In this document: positions 8,160-15,331 of the stretch, one piece after another
Layout: every line of letters begins with the position of its first letter
Numbering within the stretch: position 1 is the first letter of the stretch
Assembly (NCBI GenBank): GCA_965365345.1
Contig: CBDUBH010000036.1
Location: forward strand, 1-33,606
DNA: 33,606 bases
DNA from: CBDUBH01 sp965365345
GTDB taxonomy: Bacteria; Bacteroidota; Ignavibacteria; Ignavibacteriales; SURF-24
Direction: 5' to 3'
Program-made: the position numbers and the translations under genes
The notes under the pieces: generated by a model
The model's database searches: none
What the model was told of the DNA's origin: nothing
Seen by the model: the letters and a program-made list of their open reading frames with translations, nothing else

Positions 8160-8858
8160 CTAAAGATTTAAATTTTTTGCGACGGATTCAAAAATAAATT
8201 GCCCGTCGGTATTTCCTAAAACCGGATCGCACGCGCGTTCGGGATGAGGCATCATTCCCAAAATATTTCCGCGTTTGTTTATAATTCCCGCGATGTTCAG
8301 TTGCGAGCCATTCGGATTTGTATCTTTTGAAATTTCGCCGTTTTCATTTGAATATCTGAATAATATCTGATTATTTTTTTCAAGTTCGTTCAAAGTTTTT
8401 TCATCGGCAAAATAATTTCCTTCGCCGTGTGCGATTGGAATTCTGAAAACATTTTTATCGTTTGCTACTGATGTAAATTTTGTGTCATTATTTTCAAGTG
8501 TAAGATAAACATCTTTACAGACAAATTTAAGCGAATCGTTTTTTATCAAAACTCCCGGCAACAAATGTGCTTCAAGTAAAATTTGAAATCCGTTACAAAT
8601 CCCGATAACATTTCCGCCGTTTTCGGCAAATGAAATTACTTTTTCCATTATCGGTGAAAATTTTGCAATTGCTCCGGTTCGAAGATAATCGCCGTATGAA
8701 AATCCGCCCGGAAGAATTATTACATCGCTGTTTTGCAAATCTTTATCTTTATGCCACAAAAAATTTACATCATAGCCCAGAACTTTTTTCAAAGAATAAT
8801 AAGCATCATGATCGCAATTTGATCCGGGGAAAACAACTACTCCGAATTTCGGCTTCAT
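8160..8858 (-). CDS. purQ: Phosphoribosylformylglycinamidine synthase subunit PurQ
   Basis: PurQ is the glutaminase of the three-part FGAM synthase (PurL-PurQ-PurS) in purine synthesis. The 232-residue protein has the class I glutamine amidotransferase triad: Cys88 in GICNGFQ, and His205 and Glu207 in PHPERA. It also has FPGSNCD near the N-terminus and LPGGFSYGDYLR, both specific to PurQ. It overlaps purS by 4 nt (ATGA at 8855-8858), which indicates coupled translation. The small PurL partner is not in this window. Confidence 0.97.
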   Translation of the reverse strand: MKPKFGVVVFPGSNCDHDAYYSLKKVLGYDVNFLWHKDKDLQNSDVIILPGGFSYGDYLRTGAIAKFSPIMEKVISFAENGGNVIGICNGFQILLEAHLLPGVLIKNDSLKFVCKDVYLTLENNDTKFTSVANDKNVFRIPIAHGEGNYFADEKTLNELEKNNQILFRYSNENGEISKDTNPNGSQLNIAGIINKRGNILGMMPHPERACDPVLGNTDGQFIFESVAKNLNL

Positions 8859-9112
8859 TTTACCTCTTCCAAAGTATATTCGTAATCTTCTAAAATCGGA
8901 TTTACCAAAAGTTTATTACTGTATTCTTTAACTTCTTTTTCGGCAGAAACTTTATCTTCGGCGTTTACAAAAAACTCAATGAATTTACCGATTCTTGTTT
9001 CCGAAATATTGTTAAATCCGAGTAATTTCGCGCCTTGTTCAACTGCTTTTCCTTGTGGATCCAAAATTACGGGTCTTCTTTTAACGATAACGGTCGCTTT
9101 ATACAATTTCAT
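8855..9112 (-). CDS. purS: Phosphoribosylformylglycinamidine synthase subunit PurS
   Basis: PurS is the small bridging subunit of the PurLQS FGAM synthase. At 85 residues it has the normal length and the expected pattern: a first strand KATVIVKRRP, then VILDPQGKAVEQGAKLLGF and a later ISETRIGKFIEF segment. The presence of PurS and PurQ as separate genes shows that the organism uses the small PurL type rather than the large fused enzyme of enterobacteria. It is first in the purS-purQ-tatA-gatA run, about 100 nt from pssA. A CAAAAGTA (TACTTTTG on the - strand) at 9145-9152 could be a promoter core. Confidence 0.93.
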   Translation of the reverse strand: MKLYKATVIVKRRPVILDPQGKAVEQGAKLLGFNNISETRIGKFIEFFVNAEDKVSAEKEVKEYSNKLLVNPILEDYEYTLEEVK

Positions 9113-9215
9113 TCACCAATTTTTTATTAAAGTTTATTTAATTTCAAAAGTAATCTATACAAATATTTCTAAAAATCTTTTTTTAGGATAAATTTCAAAA
9201 AATATTTTTATTGAA

Positions 9216-9938
9216 TTATCTGTTTTTTGCGGGCTTAATTAATAAAAATGCTTGCCTAAAGATACCAATTAGTATCATTAAAATAAACACAAAGAAAAGT
9301 GCTTTCCCTTTTGTAATTATTATTGCAATTACTGATAGAATAATAAAAGCAAAAACAAGCGGTTTTTCTTTTATGCCTTTTTTCGAAAATTTAGGAAGTG
9401 TTTCATAACGGATTTTACTTACCATTAAAAGCGCGAGCAATATTACCAAAGGAATTACGAATGATGCGTAAGGTTCTAAAAAACCTTGTTCGGTGTAATA
9501 TAAAATTACAAAAGAAGCAACAGTAATTGCCGAAGAGGGAATAGGCAATCCGGTAAAATATGATTTATCAAATCCAACAAGCTGCACGTTAAATCTTGCT
9601 AAACGCAATCCCCCGAAGATCATCAGCATTGAACTTATTATAATTCCCCAAGTTTCAAATTGATGAAGATAAGTTTGATAAACTAAAAATGAAGGCGCAA
9701 CGCCGAATGAAACTAAATCAGAAAGTGAGTCAAGTTCAACGCCGAATTCGCTTGATGATTTTGTTAGTCGAGCCATCATTCCATCCAAAGCATCGAAGAC
9801 CGCGCCGATTATTATAAAAATTGCAGCTTCTGTAAATTTTTCCTGATGCGCATAAACAATGGAAACAAATCCGCTGAACATATTCATTGCGGTAAAAAGA
9901 TTCGGAATTACGGATCTTGTTACTCTGATATTTTTCAT
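9216..9938 (-). CDS. pssA: CDP-diacylglycerol-serine O-phosphatidyltransferase
   Basis: This membrane enzyme joins serine to CDP-diacylglycerol to make phosphatidylserine, the precursor of phosphatidylethanolamine. The complete CDP-alcohol phosphotransferase motif is visible: Asp52-Gly53, Ala56-Arg57, Gly66, Asp70 and Asp74 with canonical spacing. About seven or eight hydrophobic segments follow through the 240 residues, and the next segment after the motif (LVSFGVAPS) is typical of type II PssA. Its start overlaps the psd stop by 4 nt (ATGA at 9935-9938), so the two successive enzymes are translated together. Confidence 0.95.
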   Translation of the reverse strand: MKNIRVTRSVIPNLFTAMNMFSGFVSIVYAHQEKFTEAAIFIIIGAVFDALDGMMARLTKSSSEFGVELDSLSDLVSFGVAPSFLVYQTYLHQFETWGIIISSMLMIFGGLRLARFNVQLVGFDKSYFTGLPIPSSAITVASFVILYYTEQGFLEPYASFVIPLVILLALLMVSKIRYETLPKFSKKGIKEKPLVFAFIILSVIAIIITKGKALFFVFILMILIGIFRQAFLLIKPAKNR

Positions 9939-10585
9939 TGATTACCAAACTCAAAAAGAATTGTTTCGCCGGCTTTTACAACGCTTCCGTCTTCAACTTT
10001 GATTTTTGAATTTAACGGAACAATTACATCCACGCGGCTTCCGAACTTTATCATTCCATATCTTTCACCTTGAGTTACCGGTTGGTCAATTTTAAGATCA
10101 TTTATAATTCTTCTTGCCACATATCCGGCTACCTGCGTAAAGAAAACTTTTCCGTGTTTGCTTTCAATACCGGTTTCGGAACGTTCGTTTTGTTCTGATG
10201 CTTTATCATGACTTGCAACAAGATAATCGCCTTCAACATATTGCAAATATTTTACCTCGCCGGAAACAGGAATTCTGTTTACATGAACATTTAGCGGCGA
10301 CATAAAAATTGAAATCTGCCAAGCTTTATCTTTTATAAATTTATCTTCGTAAACTTCTTTTATTACAATTACGGTTCCATCAGCCGGAGAAACTACAGCA
10401 GTTTCAATATTTGGTGAATTTCTATCCGGATCGCGGAAAAAATTAAGCGTAAAAGCCATAAGTAAAATTGAAAGTGTTATCAAAGGAACTTTAACGTAAT
10501 TGCTGTTTACAAAAAAACTGATAAGCAGCATTACAAAAACAATTATCGAAACAACGCCTATTGTAGTATATCCGTATTTTGTCAT
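9935..10585 (-). CDS. psd: Phosphatidylserine decarboxylase proenzyme (short type)
   Basis: The enzyme decarboxylates phosphatidylserine to phosphatidylethanolamine using a pyruvoyl group made by self-cleavage. At 216 residues it belongs to the short PSD-A group. Two hydrophobic segments (about 7-27 and 32-50) lead into FRDPDR and PADG (Asp69), then SPLNVHVNRIP (His101 region) and the cleavage site at Ser183 in FGSRVDV; here the usual L-G-S-T is F-G-S-R, as in other short-type enzymes. It lies 3 nt after the PurC-like gene and overlaps pssA by 4 nt, which makes a three-gene operon. Confidence 0.95.
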   Translation of the reverse strand: MTKYGYTTIGVVSIIVFVMLLISFFVNSNYVKVPLITLSILLMAFTLNFFRDPDRNSPNIETAVVSPADGTVIVIKEVYEDKFIKDKAWQISIFMSPLNVHVNRIPVSGEVKYLQYVEGDYLVASHDKASEQNERSETGIESKHGKVFFTQVAGYVARRIINDLKIDQPVTQGERYGMIKFGSRVDVIVPLNSKIKVEDGSVVKAGETILFEFGNQ

Positions 10586-10588
10586 CTT

Positions 10589-11263
10589 TTATTTTATTAA
10601 TCCTGAAATATTATCAATATATTTTTTAAATTGATTAATGGTAGTAAAATCGTATGGATTTACATCATTATAAATTAATTTGAAACTTGCGGGAGTAAAA
10701 TTTCCCGTAACTATAATTTTATCTTCTGTTTTTCCGAACGAGCAAAAAAATTCAGCTAAAGTTGTGTTTCTTCTTTCAAAAAATGATTTTAAAACCGCAT
10801 TAACTTTTGAGCAAGCTCTTTTCATTGCCTTAATTTCTTCCACTGAACAAACATCAAAAGCGGTTAAACAAGTTTCAGAAATTAAATTTCCTTCGTTATT
10901 TCCTAATCTGAATTCGTAAACCGGATGAAGCAGCGTTTCGCCGAAATTCTTACCGAAAATCTCAGCCGTTCTTTTATCGGCAATATTTAAAACTTTTATT
11001 TTAAAAGGAATAAAGCTATGTTTTTGAAAAATTATCTTTTCATCTTCAGTTCTTAAAAATCCGGTTTGAATATTGTAAGATTTCAGATAATCGAGGAAAA
11101 ATGAATTTATTATTCTGAAATTTTCAGCAATATTTTTTACTTTGGATTTTCTTCCGTTAAAATGAATATCGTTTTTGAATGATAATTCTACAGAATCATT
11201 CACCGTAATTTTTTGGTCTATTTCGTCTTGATTTTTATTTTTATTAAATTGTAAAACAGACAT
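10589..11263 (-). CDS. PurC (SAICAR synthetase)-like protein with lost active-site motifs
   Basis: The 224 residues align by eye along the whole length of PurC, without large gaps: IPFKIKVLNIADKRTAEIFG matches the IPxEVVVRNRAAGSLVKRLG region, HPVYEFRL the next strand, VEEIKAMKRACSKVNAVLKSFF the long helix, and FTPASFKL the SPDGSRLW end. The catalytic motifs are changed: N-terminal GKAK is absent, VRNxAAGS is VLNIADKR, the NE(S/D) site is ISET, DFKLEFG is EFFCSFG (171-177), and the (A/G)DExSPD site is TGNFTPA. It is therefore unlikely to make SAICAR. It sits 3 nt upstream of psd in the psd-pssA operon. I chose the ATG at 11263; an upstream in-frame TTG at 11290 is possible. Role unknown. Confidence 0.75.
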   Translation of the reverse strand: MSVLQFNKNKNQDEIDQKITVNDSVELSFKNDIHFNGRKSKVKNIAENFRIINSFFLDYLKSYNIQTGFLRTEDEKIIFQKHSFIPFKIKVLNIADKRTAEIFGKNFGETLLHPVYEFRLGNNEGNLISETCLTAFDVCSVEEIKAMKRACSKVNAVLKSFFERRNTTLAEFFCSFGKTEDKIIVTGNFTPASFKLIYNDVNPYDFTTINQFKKYIDNISGLIK

Positions 11264-11384
11264 AATTAAAATTTGTTTAACGGATTGCAAATAATAAATA
11301 AATAGGTATTCAAAGTCAAATTACAATTTAGTATTTTATAGGGTGTTATTTTAATATTTTTAACCAAAACGGGAGATTTTCATT

Positions 11385-11714
11385 ATGATGAAAGGCGGAA
11401 TGCAGGGAATGCTGAAACAAGTTCAAAAGATGCAAGCTGAAATGGAAAAAGTTCAAAATGAATTAGGAAACAAAACCGTTACCGAAGAATCCGGCGGCGG
11501 AATGGTTAAAGCAACGGCAAACGGAAAAAAAGAAATTGTTTCAATTAAAATTGAAAATGAAGTTATAAATCCTGATGATAAAGAAATGCTTGAAGATTTA
11601 GTTGTTGCGGCTGTAAATAAAGCTTTAGAATCAGCCGGTAAAATGGCAGATGATGAAATGGGCAAAGTTACAAAAGGAATGATTCCTCCGGGATTTAACA
11701 TTCCGGGATTTTAA
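11385..11714 (+). CDS. ybaB: YbaB/EbfC-family nucleoid-associated protein
   Basis: A 109-residue protein with the YbaB layout: a Met/Gln-rich first helix (MQGMLKQVQKMQAEMEKVQNEL), a beta hairpin with EESGGGMVKATANGKKEIVSI, and a final helix (LEDLVVAAVNKALESAGKMA) with an IPPGFNIPGF tail. Members bind DNA as dimers and are commonly encoded next to dnaX and recR, as here with recR 277 nt downstream; dnaX is not adjacent. GGGAG lies about 9 nt before the first of two adjacent in-frame ATGs (11385 and 11388). Confidence 0.93.
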   Translation: MMKGGMQGMLKQVQKMQAEMEKVQNELGNKTVTEESGGGMVKATANGKKEIVSIKIENEVINPDDKEMLEDLVVAAVNKALESAGKMADDEMGKVTKGMIPPGFNIPGF

Positions 11715-11919
11715 TCCTTAATTTCAAGTTTAGAGAATCTGAATTAACGATTTTGAACTTCAGAATTTTCATTTCTGAATTTGAAATTTCTTGATAAAAC
11801 TTTTTCATTTTGTTCTGAAATTTTACATATGATTTTTCCGGGAATTTTGATTTTTCCTGCAAATTAAATTCTTAAAAAATTCTCGGAAAATTTTTGATTT
11901 TTATTTTCAATTTGTGAAT

Positions 11920-11926
11920 TATATTT
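11920..11926 (+). promoter_or_regulatory. Candidate promoter core upstream of recR
   Basis: TATATTT at 11920-11926 lies about 64 nt before the recR start in the 276-nt gap after ybaB, with TTGATT about 20 nt upstream (11894-11899). The rest of the gap holds only weak AT-rich hairpins such as TTCAGAA/TTCTGAA. The match is by eye and weak. Confidence 0.25.
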
Positions 11927-11990
11927 CGGTAAAATCTGTTTGGAATTGTGAGAATTCAAACAAATTTACAAACTTTGCCAAGGAAATTTT

Positions 11991-12587
11991 GTGCAGATAG
12001 CAGAACCTTTACAAATAGTTATAGAAGAGTTGAGCAAACTTCCCACAATCGGAAAAAAGACCGCTCAACGTCTTGCAATGTATATTTTAAAAAGCGATAC
12101 AAAAGAAGTTGAAAGTTTAATCACGGCTTTAAGCGATCTTAAAACAAAGATCAAATTTTGTGATGATTGCTTTAACATTTCGGTTGAAGATAAATGCGAA
12201 ATTTGCAAAAGTCATAAACGCGATCGTTCGGTAATTTGTGTTGTTGAAGATGTGAATGATGTTTTTGCAATCGAAAAAACAAACGAATATCAGGGAATTT
12301 ATCATATTTTGGGCGGCGTACTTTCACCTTTAAATGGAATAGGAACCGATAAACTTAAAATAAAAGAACTTATTTCGCGATTGGAAAAAGGCGAATCAAA
12401 AGAAGTTATTTTAGCTTTAAATCCGGATGCCGAAGGAGATGCAACTTCACTTTATCTCGCCAAATTAATAAAACCGCTTGAAATAAAAGTTACAAGAATT
12501 GCACGCGGATTGCCAATCGGCGGCGATCTGGAATTTGCTGATGAAGCAACTGTCGGGCGTGCGGTTTTAGGAAGAATTTCACTCTGA
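11991..12587 (+). CDS. recR: Recombination mediator protein RecR
   Basis: RecR works with RecO (and RecF) to load RecA at gaps and stalled forks. The 198-residue protein has all family parts: the helix-hairpin-helix LPTIGKKTAQRLA (17-29), a four-cysteine zinc site (Cys57, Cys60, Cys69, Cys72) and a Toprim domain beginning with ICVVEDVND (acidic Glu86), then GVLSPLNGIG and the ALNPDAEGDATSLYLAK segment. The start is GTG with AAGGAA about 7 nt upstream; no ATG gives the conserved N-terminus. Its stop overlaps the start of the methyltransferase gene by 1 nt (TGATG), so it heads the long downstream run. Confidence 0.97.
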   Translation: MQIAEPLQIVIEELSKLPTIGKKTAQRLAMYILKSDTKEVESLITALSDLKTKIKFCDDCFNISVEDKCEICKSHKRDRSVICVVEDVNDVFAIEKTNEYQGIYHILGGVLSPLNGIGTDKLKIKELISRLEKGESKEVILALNPDAEGDATSLYLAKLIKPLEIKVTRIARGLPIGGDLEFADEATVGRAVLGRISL

Positions 12588-13321
12588 TGGCTGAATGGTT
12601 TAAAGATTGGTTTTCAAGCGCTGAATATTTAAATATTTACCGCCACAGGGATGATAAAGATGCAACTGATCTTTTTGAATTGATAATCAAAAATTCCAAT
12701 TTGAAAAATGATTCTTCCGTTTTGGACGTTTGCTGCGGTGCCGGAAGACATTCAATCTTATTTGCGAAAAAAGGATTTAACGTTACCGGATTTGATCTGA
12801 GCAAATTTCTTTTAAACATTGCAAAAGAAAATTCAAAAGATCATAATTTGAAAATTGATTTTTTTTGTGCCGATCAAAGAAAATTTTTATTCAAAAATAA
12901 ATTCGATTTGATTTTAAATCTTTTTACTTCGTTCGGATATTTCGAAAATGATGAAGAAAATTTTCTTCTATTTGAAAATGCTTTCAGATCATTAAAAGAA
13001 AACGGAACTTTTGTTTTTGATTATTTTAATTCAGAATATCTTAAAAAAAATCTGATCGAAGAAACAATTTCAAATTCCGGAAATGAAGTTATGATTCAAA
13101 AACGATCTATAAATTCCGGAAGAGTTGAAAAAGATATTTTGATAAAAAATCAAACCGGAGAAAAAAACTTTAAAGAATCGGTAAGACTTTACACACCTGA
13201 TGAAATTTTTGAGAGACTGGAAAAAACCGGATTCAAAATCAGATCTGTTTTTGGAAATTATTCAGGCGAAAAGTTTGATACCGGAAACTCAACAAGATTA
13301 ATAATTTTTGCGGGAAAATGA
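12587..13321 (+). CDS. Class I SAM-dependent methyltransferase, substrate unknown
   Basis: A 244-residue Rossmann-fold methyltransferase. The SAM-binding motif I is VLDVCCGAGRHS (45-56), the acidic residue after strand beta2 is Asp70 in GFDLS, and a NLFTSFGYF segment follows motif IV. The N-terminus (EWFKDWFSSAEYL...YRHRD) matches a recurring but uncharacterised methyltransferase group in Bacteroidota/Chlorobi. Small-molecule, lipid or protein targets are all possible. It overlaps recR by 1 nt and the next lipoprotein gene by 4 nt (ATGA), so it is translated as part of the same message. Confidence 0.85.
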   Translation: MAEWFKDWFSSAEYLNIYRHRDDKDATDLFELIIKNSNLKNDSSVLDVCCGAGRHSILFAKKGFNVTGFDLSKFLLNIAKENSKDHNLKIDFFCADQRKFLFKNKFDLILNLFTSFGYFENDEENFLLFENAFRSLKENGTFVFDYFNSEYLKKNLIEETISNSGNEVMIQKRSINSGRVEKDILIKNQTGEKNFKESVRLYTPDEIFERLEKTGFKIRSVFGNYSGEKFDTGNSTRLIIFAGK

Positions 13322-13881
13322 AATTTAAAATTTCCCTTATAATTTTTGCGGCGTTTTTAATTTCTGCTTGCGATCTTACGACAACCAGATCGCCGGAAGA
13401 ACCTGTAAAACCACGCAGCAATTTTAATATTGCCACTCGTCCTGAAGATGTAATTCTGAATCTTCAAAATTCATTTTCAGATAGAGTTGCTGAAAATTAT
13501 ATTGCCAATTTTTCGCAAAATGAATTTAATTTTACGCCTTCATCAGGTAGCGTACATAATTTTCCTTCGCTGCAAAATTGGGATCTGAAAGCCGAAGAAG
13601 ATTATTTCAAAAATTTAATTAATCTTGTTCCGCAATCGGCGCAGATAAGTCTGGATTTTTCTAATTTCGAATATGTAAGATCAAACGACAGCACTCAATA
13701 TTTTGCTGATTATTCGCTTAACGTTCCTTTTACCGATGAACGAAGAGCAAAATTTTATTCAGGAAAATTACAATTTACAATTAAGCGCGATAGCAGTTTG
13801 CAATGGTCAATTACAAATTGGCTTGATATAAAAGATCAAAACAATCCGAGCTGGAGCGAGCTTAAAGGTGGATTATATTAA
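13318..13881 (+). CDS. Predicted lipoprotein (first of a related pair)
   Basis: A 187-residue protein with a lipoprotein signal peptide (MKFKISLIIFAAFLISAC, Cys18), a short Pro/Arg linker and one small domain. The domain begins with a RPEDVILNLQNSFSDR helix, as in NTF2/SnoaL-like folds, and ends with QWSITNWLDIKDQ. The next gene has a similar end (KWKILQWTDE), so the two look like diverged paralogues. Function is unknown; the fold assignment is an inference from pattern. It overlaps the methyltransferase gene by 4 nt and the next lipoprotein gene by 14 nt. Confidence 0.75.
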   Translation: MKFKISLIIFAAFLISACDLTTTRSPEEPVKPRSNFNIATRPEDVILNLQNSFSDRVAENYIANFSQNEFNFTPSSGSVHNFPSLQNWDLKAEEDYFKNLINLVPQSAQISLDFSNFEYVRSNDSTQYFADYSLNVPFTDERRAKFYSGKLQFTIKRDSSLQWSITNWLDIKDQNNPSWSELKGGLY

Positions 13882-14383
13882 AAATTTAATTTTAATATTT
13901 TCGCTGGTTATTGCCTCAATTTTTTTCGGCTGTACAAATCCTTTTGCTCCGAAATTGGATGAAGAATTGGGCGCAAGCGGAAATTTAATTTCCGACCAGT
14001 TAAAAGTTGAAGGTATTTTTCAAAATTTACAATACGCTTATACTTTTAAAGACACGACAATTTACGGTCAAACTCTTTCACCGAAATTCACTTTTACTTA
14101 CAGGGATTATGATAAAGGATTTGATGAATCCTGGGGCAGAGATGAAGAAATGCGAATCACAAACGCGCTTTTTCAAAACTCACAAAATTTGGATTTGATT
14201 TGGAATAATATTTTATTAATATCTTCCGATTCAACAAATATTATCAGAAGTTTTAATTTAACAATTACTTTTAATCCGACTGATATTATTAGAGTTGATG
14301 GAAAAGTAAATTTGATTTTGGAAAAAGAACCGGCAACGCAAAAATGGAAAATTCTTCAATGGACCGATGAATCAAATTACTAA
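13868..14383 (+). CDS. Predicted lipoprotein (second of a related pair)
   Basis: A 171-residue lipoprotein. The N-terminus is MDYIKNLILIFSLVIASIFFGC (Cys22), then a TNPFAPKLDEE linker and a domain with alternating beta strands ending in WKILQWTDESNY. The start is GTG at 13868, inside the end of the preceding gene. The closing W-x-I-x-x-W pattern is shared with that gene. The two probably act in the same place at the periplasmic side of a membrane. Function unknown. The next gene, ftsX, begins 73 nt later. Confidence 0.72.
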   Translation: MDYIKNLILIFSLVIASIFFGCTNPFAPKLDEELGASGNLISDQLKVEGIFQNLQYAYTFKDTTIYGQTLSPKFTFTYRDYDKGFDESWGRDEEMRITNALFQNSQNLDLIWNNILLISSDSTNIIRSFNLTITFNPTDIIRVDGKVNLILEKEPATQKWKILQWTDESNY

Positions 14384-14456
14384 AAAAATCAGATTTTAAA
14401 AATTATTTCTGAATTAAAATCTTTTGAAAAAATTTAATTTAACTTTTTAACCGCAT

Positions 14457-15329
14457 ATGTTTTTATTTCATTTTAAAGAAGCCTTAAAATCATTTGGCAG
14501 AGCAAAATTAGCGACCTTCATTTCATTAATTACCGCATGCATTGCAATTTTGCTTGTAACGGCAAGCGCTGTTTTAATTTTATACTCCGGAATAATGCAA
14601 GATAAAATTAAAGAAAGAGTTTCAGTAAATTTATTTTTGCAGGATAGTTTAAAAGAAAATGATATTCAAAATTTTATAGCATCTTTAAAAGAAAAACCAT
14701 TTGTAAATTCGTTAAATTATATTGATAAAAACACAGCACGTAAAGAATTTATAAAACAAACCGGAAATGATTTTACCGAAGTTTTACAATACAATCCGCT
14801 TCCGGCATCAATTGAATTGAAATTAAAATCAAATTATGTTGTGCAGGATTCAATTTCGGGAATTAAAAAAACTCTTGCAGGCTTTGAAGAAGTTGATGAA
14901 GTGATTTTACAAAACGATGTTGTAAATAAATTAATTTCAGTTTTGGATTCTGTAAGAAATTATATTTTCATCGGCGCCGGAATTTTACTTTTAATTGCAT
15001 TTTACATTGTGTTCAGCACGAATAAATTAATTATAAATGCAAAAACCCAGCAGATCGAAACAATGAAATTAGTCGGCGCAAAACTTTCAACAATAAAATT
15101 TCCGATAATTTTAAACGGAATTTTTATCGGAATCCTTGCATCAATTTTTGCCGCAATTCTTTTCTTTTTAATATTACAATATTTCAAAACCGATGTTTCA
15201 AAATTGGAAACTTCACAATCCTTAACGGCAATAGTTTATCTGGTAATAATTTTGACCGGTCCGGCAATTGGATTTTTAGGAAGTTATTTTGCAACGCGCG
15301 GAATTTCACTTAAAATAAAAAAGATTTAA
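14457..15329 (+). CDS. ftsX: Cell-division ABC transporter-like permease FtsX
   Basis: FtsX, with the ATPase FtsE, signals to periplasmic cell-wall hydrolases during division. The 290-residue protein has the FtsX topology: an N-terminal membrane helix (about 20-44), a ~125-residue extracytoplasmic domain (with VSVNLFLQDS and the typical ASIELKLK strand), then three membrane helices in the C-terminal half, with the METMKLVGA-like coupling segment (IETMKLVGAKLSTI) between. ftsE is not adjacent, which is common in this group where ftsX is often separate. No Shine-Dalgarno sequence is seen. The export protein gene follows 2 nt downstream. Confidence 0.92.
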   Translation: MFLFHFKEALKSFGRAKLATFISLITACIAILLVTASAVLILYSGIMQDKIKERVSVNLFLQDSLKENDIQNFIASLKEKPFVNSLNYIDKNTARKEFIKQTGNDFTEVLQYNPLPASIELKLKSNYVVQDSISGIKKTLAGFEEVDEVILQNDVVNKLISVLDSVRNYIFIGAGILLLIAFYIVFSTNKLIINAKTQQIETMKLVGAKLSTIKFPIILNGIFIGILASIFAAILFFLILQYFKTDVSKLETSQSLTAIVYLVIILTGPAIGFLGSYFATRGISLKIKKI

Positions 15330-15331
15330 GA

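Noticed and set aside
9736..9954. A 72-codon open frame on the - strand at the psd-pssA junction
   Set aside because: It overlaps both enzymes in a different frame, and both have complete family motifs.
10589..11263. Calling the PurC-like gene a true purC because purS and purQ are nearby
   Set aside because: Nearly every active-site motif of SAICAR synthetase is altered, and the gene is tied to psd rather than to purS-purQ, which start about 1.5 kb downstream after a gap.
14391..14422. A 9-bp AT-only inverted repeat between the second lipoprotein gene and ftsX, considered as a terminator
   Set aside because: The stem has almost no GC pairs, the loop is 14 nt and no clean T run follows, so it is no stronger than expected in AT-rich DNA.
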